Assembly: GCF_029168945.1 (NCBI RefSeq)
Contig: NC_083604.1
Coordinates: 62,388,211-62,452,210 of the forward strand
Source of the DNA: Cannabis sativa
Lineage: Eukaryota > Streptophyta > Magnoliopsida > Rosales > Cannabaceae
Reading direction: 5' to 3'
DNA length: 64,000 nt
Of the stretch, positions 60,845-64,000 are shown in pieces; the stretch's first letter is position 1, and each line of letters opens with the position of its first letter. The position numbers and the translations under genes were made by a program. The notes beneath the pieces were generated by a model. That model did no database searches, was not told the origin of the DNA, and saw only the letters and a list, made by a program, of their open reading frames with translations.

Positions 60845-63800
60845 TTCATATCCATCTAAGTAAAATTTATAAATATTAAATTAAAATTTATATTTGGAAT
60901 TTTTCATTCTAAATTGGAAATTTTAATTAAATAAATATATATTTAAAATAAATAGAATAAATAAAGAGAATCAAAGAAAATACAACTCTCTTTAAATAAT
61001 GAGCTTTATTATTAAGACATTCGATCTCCATTGTGGGTTTTACACCGCGTTTGTTTTAGTGAGTAATCCTCCCTAATGGAGGAACGTTCATTAGCAATTT
61101 CGCACCGTTTAACCTCGCATGATAAGTAGTTTGTAAGTGTTTTGTATGGTATGGATCACCCTAATGGTGGCGACCATACTTGACTTGCAAATTATGAAAC
61201 AATGGTGGAAGCTCATAAGATAGAATTGCCTTGACTCTCGCCTAAACGGGACAATGCTGAATTCCAATCTTGATCGAATAAAAGGTTGCTAGAATGGTTA
61301 TCATTTTAGATGAGCTGACAACTCTATTCAATGGATGATGCTTTGACTCTCGCCTAAACGGGACACTGTATCAGTTTGTTGAAAAACCTTGGAAATTATT
61401 TAGGATTGTAAGTTTTAGTATTTTCACTTGTCATTCCTACTTGCTATATGCTTATAATTTCTGAATTGTGTATGAATTTATATTGAACCATGTTATTTTC
61501 TGTTATTAAGTTGTAGTTTAATTTCGAATCTTCATTGTTGGTCCAACATGTTTGTTTATCTAATGAGATAAATCCCTAGTGGATTTTCACCATTAGACAT
61601 ACATAATAGTGGTAGATCTCGAAAGATAAATATTGTATATGCGACATCTAGCTATTCATCAATTGATGACACCTTAGACTAGTATTTTTACAATATGAAA
61701 CAAGAAGATTACATAAATAAGATTACTTTGACTTTCGCTAATCGAAGCATCGTTGGATTCTTATTTATAAACGAAATTATCCTAATTCCTCTTAGCTTAT
61801 TCATTTCGAATTAGCTCAATAATATATCATTGGATGAATGGTCTATAAATCATTTCATGTCATTATATTTTCTCTTAAGAAATTAAATGATGCATATGAT
61901 TATAATCCCAAAATTCTATTCCCAATTGATATAAATTATCAATCTTAGAAATCTCCTACTTGTATGGGCAAATCTGACTTAGAGTTTGTATTAGTAGTGG
62001 TGGTCCAGGATAGAATTACTCATTATATTTGGTATAAATTTAAGTCTTTGACTTTAATTTTAGATTCCAAATAGAAATTTTCTTATATTTCTAATTCCAG
62101 ATACAATACAGTTACACTTTCTCAAGTGTTTAATATCCATCTTCTATTAATGGATTAAAACTGTATGGAATATGAGTTAGGTATTCTGTGACCAGGATCC
62201 ACTTGCACTATTCTAAGAACTCTTTGATGTAACTAAACCTATGTCATCAAAAGACTCTACCACATTTTTTTAATCTATGGCATTTGTATCTTGTTCATAG
62301 TGGATTTGACAAGATCAATCTCTGCAAAGAGTTAATATGCCTATATCCAGTGAAAGTAAGTTCATCTCATTCGCAGATGGATGCACATTCAGGGGTGGAT
62401 ATGAGTCTTTCGTTGTATTCTTAAAACGATAACTCTAGATTATACCTTAAGCAAAGAAATTTGAAATGTTTGAAAAATTTCATTAATTTCTAGCAATGGT
62501 TAAAACCATTAAGGTAAGTGGTTAAAGATCTTGCGAACTGATAGGGGTGGAAAAATAGTTAGTAGATATGCAGTTCAAAGATCATTAAATTGATTTTTGA
62601 ATTATATCCAAACTTACCTCCCCATAAATTTCGAGTTGCATATTGATGATTAGTTACTAGTCGTTGCCTAAATCCTTCTATGGTAATACAATTTCAGAAT
62701 GATGTAATGGTTGGGTACTTAATGTAAATCATTACTAGATTCATGGATGACCTAATCAAAATCTTAATAAAAGCTAGAACTGTTAACCATGGTTTGTTAG
62801 CTATTCTAAGTGATTAGGGGTGGACCATCCCATTGTCAATAGATAAGAAAGTGTTTGTTCAAACAAATACTACTTTTCTAAGAAAATGACTAAGTCTGAA
62901 AAACAAGTAGCAAATAAAGGAGATATTTAATTCTTGATTCCAAAAGTGTTCTATCATCTTATATGACATATGATGATCCCACTGCCTCTGTTGTCTTGTC
63001 ACAACCAAAGAGGTTAATACCATTTAGTTTTCTTCGACATAATTCACGGTACCTTGTCGTAGTGGGAGAGTTTCTAGGAACTCACCTTCTTATGACTTGG
63101 GAGACACTAGTGATTAAAATCCATTGTAAGTTTAAACAAGTAATGGATTGTCAAGATAAGAAACTAAGAAGAAAGCCAATAGAACTATGGTTTAATCCAT
63201 TCACATGGAATAACCTAAAGTTTTCTATTACAAGGACATAAAAGGAAATTTTCGTTTATATGTCTATTCAATGGACTTAACAAACTTCCTGTTCCTAGTA
63301 TTATAGGTTTGAGTTTATCTAAACTTATGGCTTGTGGTATACCTGGTAATTACTTACTCTAATGCAAGCAACTTACTTTAGTAAGATGCTGAAGCATTTT
63401 CTTTCTAATGGCAATCTATAGAAGCTTCACAACTTCTTAGGTATAGATTTTATTTATCTAAGGAAAAGTCTTAACTATTCCAGAAAAGATAAAGCCATGA
63501 AAGAATTTCTTATATCAACAGTGAGAGGTCTTAGATATGCTTTTGTATGCCTTAGACCAGACACCTGTTGTTGAGTGGGAGTAATGAGTAGGTATCAGAT
63601 TAATCCAGGAGAAGAACATTGGAAGACAATCAAGTAAATCCTAAGATTAAGAAGAGGAACTATATGTTAGTCTATAAGAGTGTGTTTAAAACTCTTAGAC
63701 TACACCACATCAGATTTCGAAATTTGCCTTTGTGCTAGTAAATCTTTCTGATAAGATGGTGGTTACTCTGGGGGTGGAATAGTGATTTTGGAGAAGTGTA

Positions 63801-64000
63801 AAAACCTATCTGAAGTCTCTAGGTCTACCAGAGAGAGACTGAATGTTAAAGCTGCAGGAAAGGTACTTATTCAGTCTAAGGAAAGTTCTATACATCTTTG
63901 GCACCATTCCAAATTTCCTTAAACTACTAGTGTTAATTTTCTAATTAACCAAAAGTAGTTGCCAAAGGTATAGAATCCAGTATCCCAAGAGAGTAGACAT
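60845..64000 (+). mobile_element. Right half of the B-type element: end of leader and eroded pol
   Basis: Continues the element interrupted at 50586. 60845-61000 is AT-rich leader. 61015-61380 and 61525-61760 are two related structured modules. From about 61990 to the edge comes eroded pol homologous to A-type integrase-to-RNase H (for example CTTGCGAACTGATAGGGGTG at about 62530, a remnant of the integrase RTDRGGE block). It is full of stops. A frame at 62963-63241 recurs in the minus-strand copies at 37246 and 45154, so this eroded state is shared. No polypurine tract or 3' LTR is reached. Confidence 0.82.
61015..61760 (+). repeat. Structured leader modules (B-type element), two related units
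   Basis: Unit 1 (about 61015-61380): hairpins CCTCC-CTAAT-GGAGG (61068-61082) and CACC-CTAAT-GGTG (61157-61169), and CTCTCGCCTAAACGGGACA at 61235-61253 and 61347-61365. Unit 2 (about 61525-61760): hairpin AAATCC-CTAGT-GGATTT (61570-61586) and TTTGACTTTCGCTAATCG near 61725. The order of landmarks is the same in both. Confidence 0.7.

Larger units (their letters stand above)
45618..64000 (+). mobile_element. Plus-strand copia B-type element, split by copia A2 and cut by the right window edge
   Basis: LTR at 45618-47512, primer site TGGCCTCAGAGCCATGG at 47515-47531, leader 47513-50586. A 10.2-kb insertion follows (50587-60839 plus TSD), and the interior continues at 60845-64000. Joining the flanks restores the sequence seen uninterrupted, in reverse, near 39520-39560, which proves continuity. 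The 3' LTR is outside the window. Confidence 0.88.

Noticed and set aside
1..64000. tRNA, rRNA, CRISPR array or a bacterial operon
   Set aside because: No cloverleaf-like conserved boxes, rRNA blocks, spaced direct repeats or ribosome-binding sites were seen; spliced genes and LTR elements show this is plant nuclear DNA.

Overview
This window looks like intergenic heterochromatin from a flowering plant, probably a eudicot. It is AT-rich and built almost entirely of transposable elements: Ty1-copia and Ty3-gypsy (Tat-type) LTR retrotransposons, one plant-type CACTA DNA transposon, and a Mutator-type MITE. I saw no convincing host protein gene, tRNA, rRNA or CRISPR array. The species cannot be fixed from the sequence alone.

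Layout. 1-2100: 5' end of a minus-strand copia element, cut by the window edge (protease, gag, primer binding site, LTR). 2101-3209 and 9093-10229: unassigned host or old-repeat DNA, split by a complete CACTA element at 3210-9092 (target duplication TGG on both sides). The CACTA element carries one long minus-strand spliced gene, about 11 exons: a TNPA-like N-terminal half followed by a Ulp1/C48-type cysteine protease. 10230-16465 and 26657-31060: one decayed Tat-type gypsy element (gag, protease, RT, RNase H, second RNase H, integrase, then an antisense spliced ORF, polypurine tract and LTR). It is split by a complete copia element (16466-26656, TSD ATTAA). 31061-33423: remnant of a related copia (LTR end plus leader) holding a 374-bp MITE (TSD TTATAAGAT). 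33424-45617: minus-strand copies of a related, non-coding copia subfamily, stacked LTR-interior-LTR-interior. 45618-64000: a plus-strand member of that subfamily with a recombinant-looking LTR. It is split by another complete copia (50587-60839, TSD TTATT) and runs off the right edge.

How the parts relate. Most of the right two thirds is one copia family with LTRs of about 1.9 kb (seven complete LTRs and two partial ones). Subfamily A (16466 and 50587) still carries recognisable gag-pol. Subfamily B (34388-45617 and the element starting at 45618) has the same LTR ends, primer site and polypurine tract, but pol eroded in the same way in every copy. That suggests B is a non-autonomous family moved by A-type proteins. 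All copies carry a long AT-rich leader with conserved, structured, repeated non-coding blocks (GGCCCA block, hairpins with a CTAAT loop, repeated CTCTCGCCTAAACGGGACA motif). This leader is the least explained part of the window.

Coordinates were read by eye. TSD and LTR borders are base-exact where given; domain borders are approximate.
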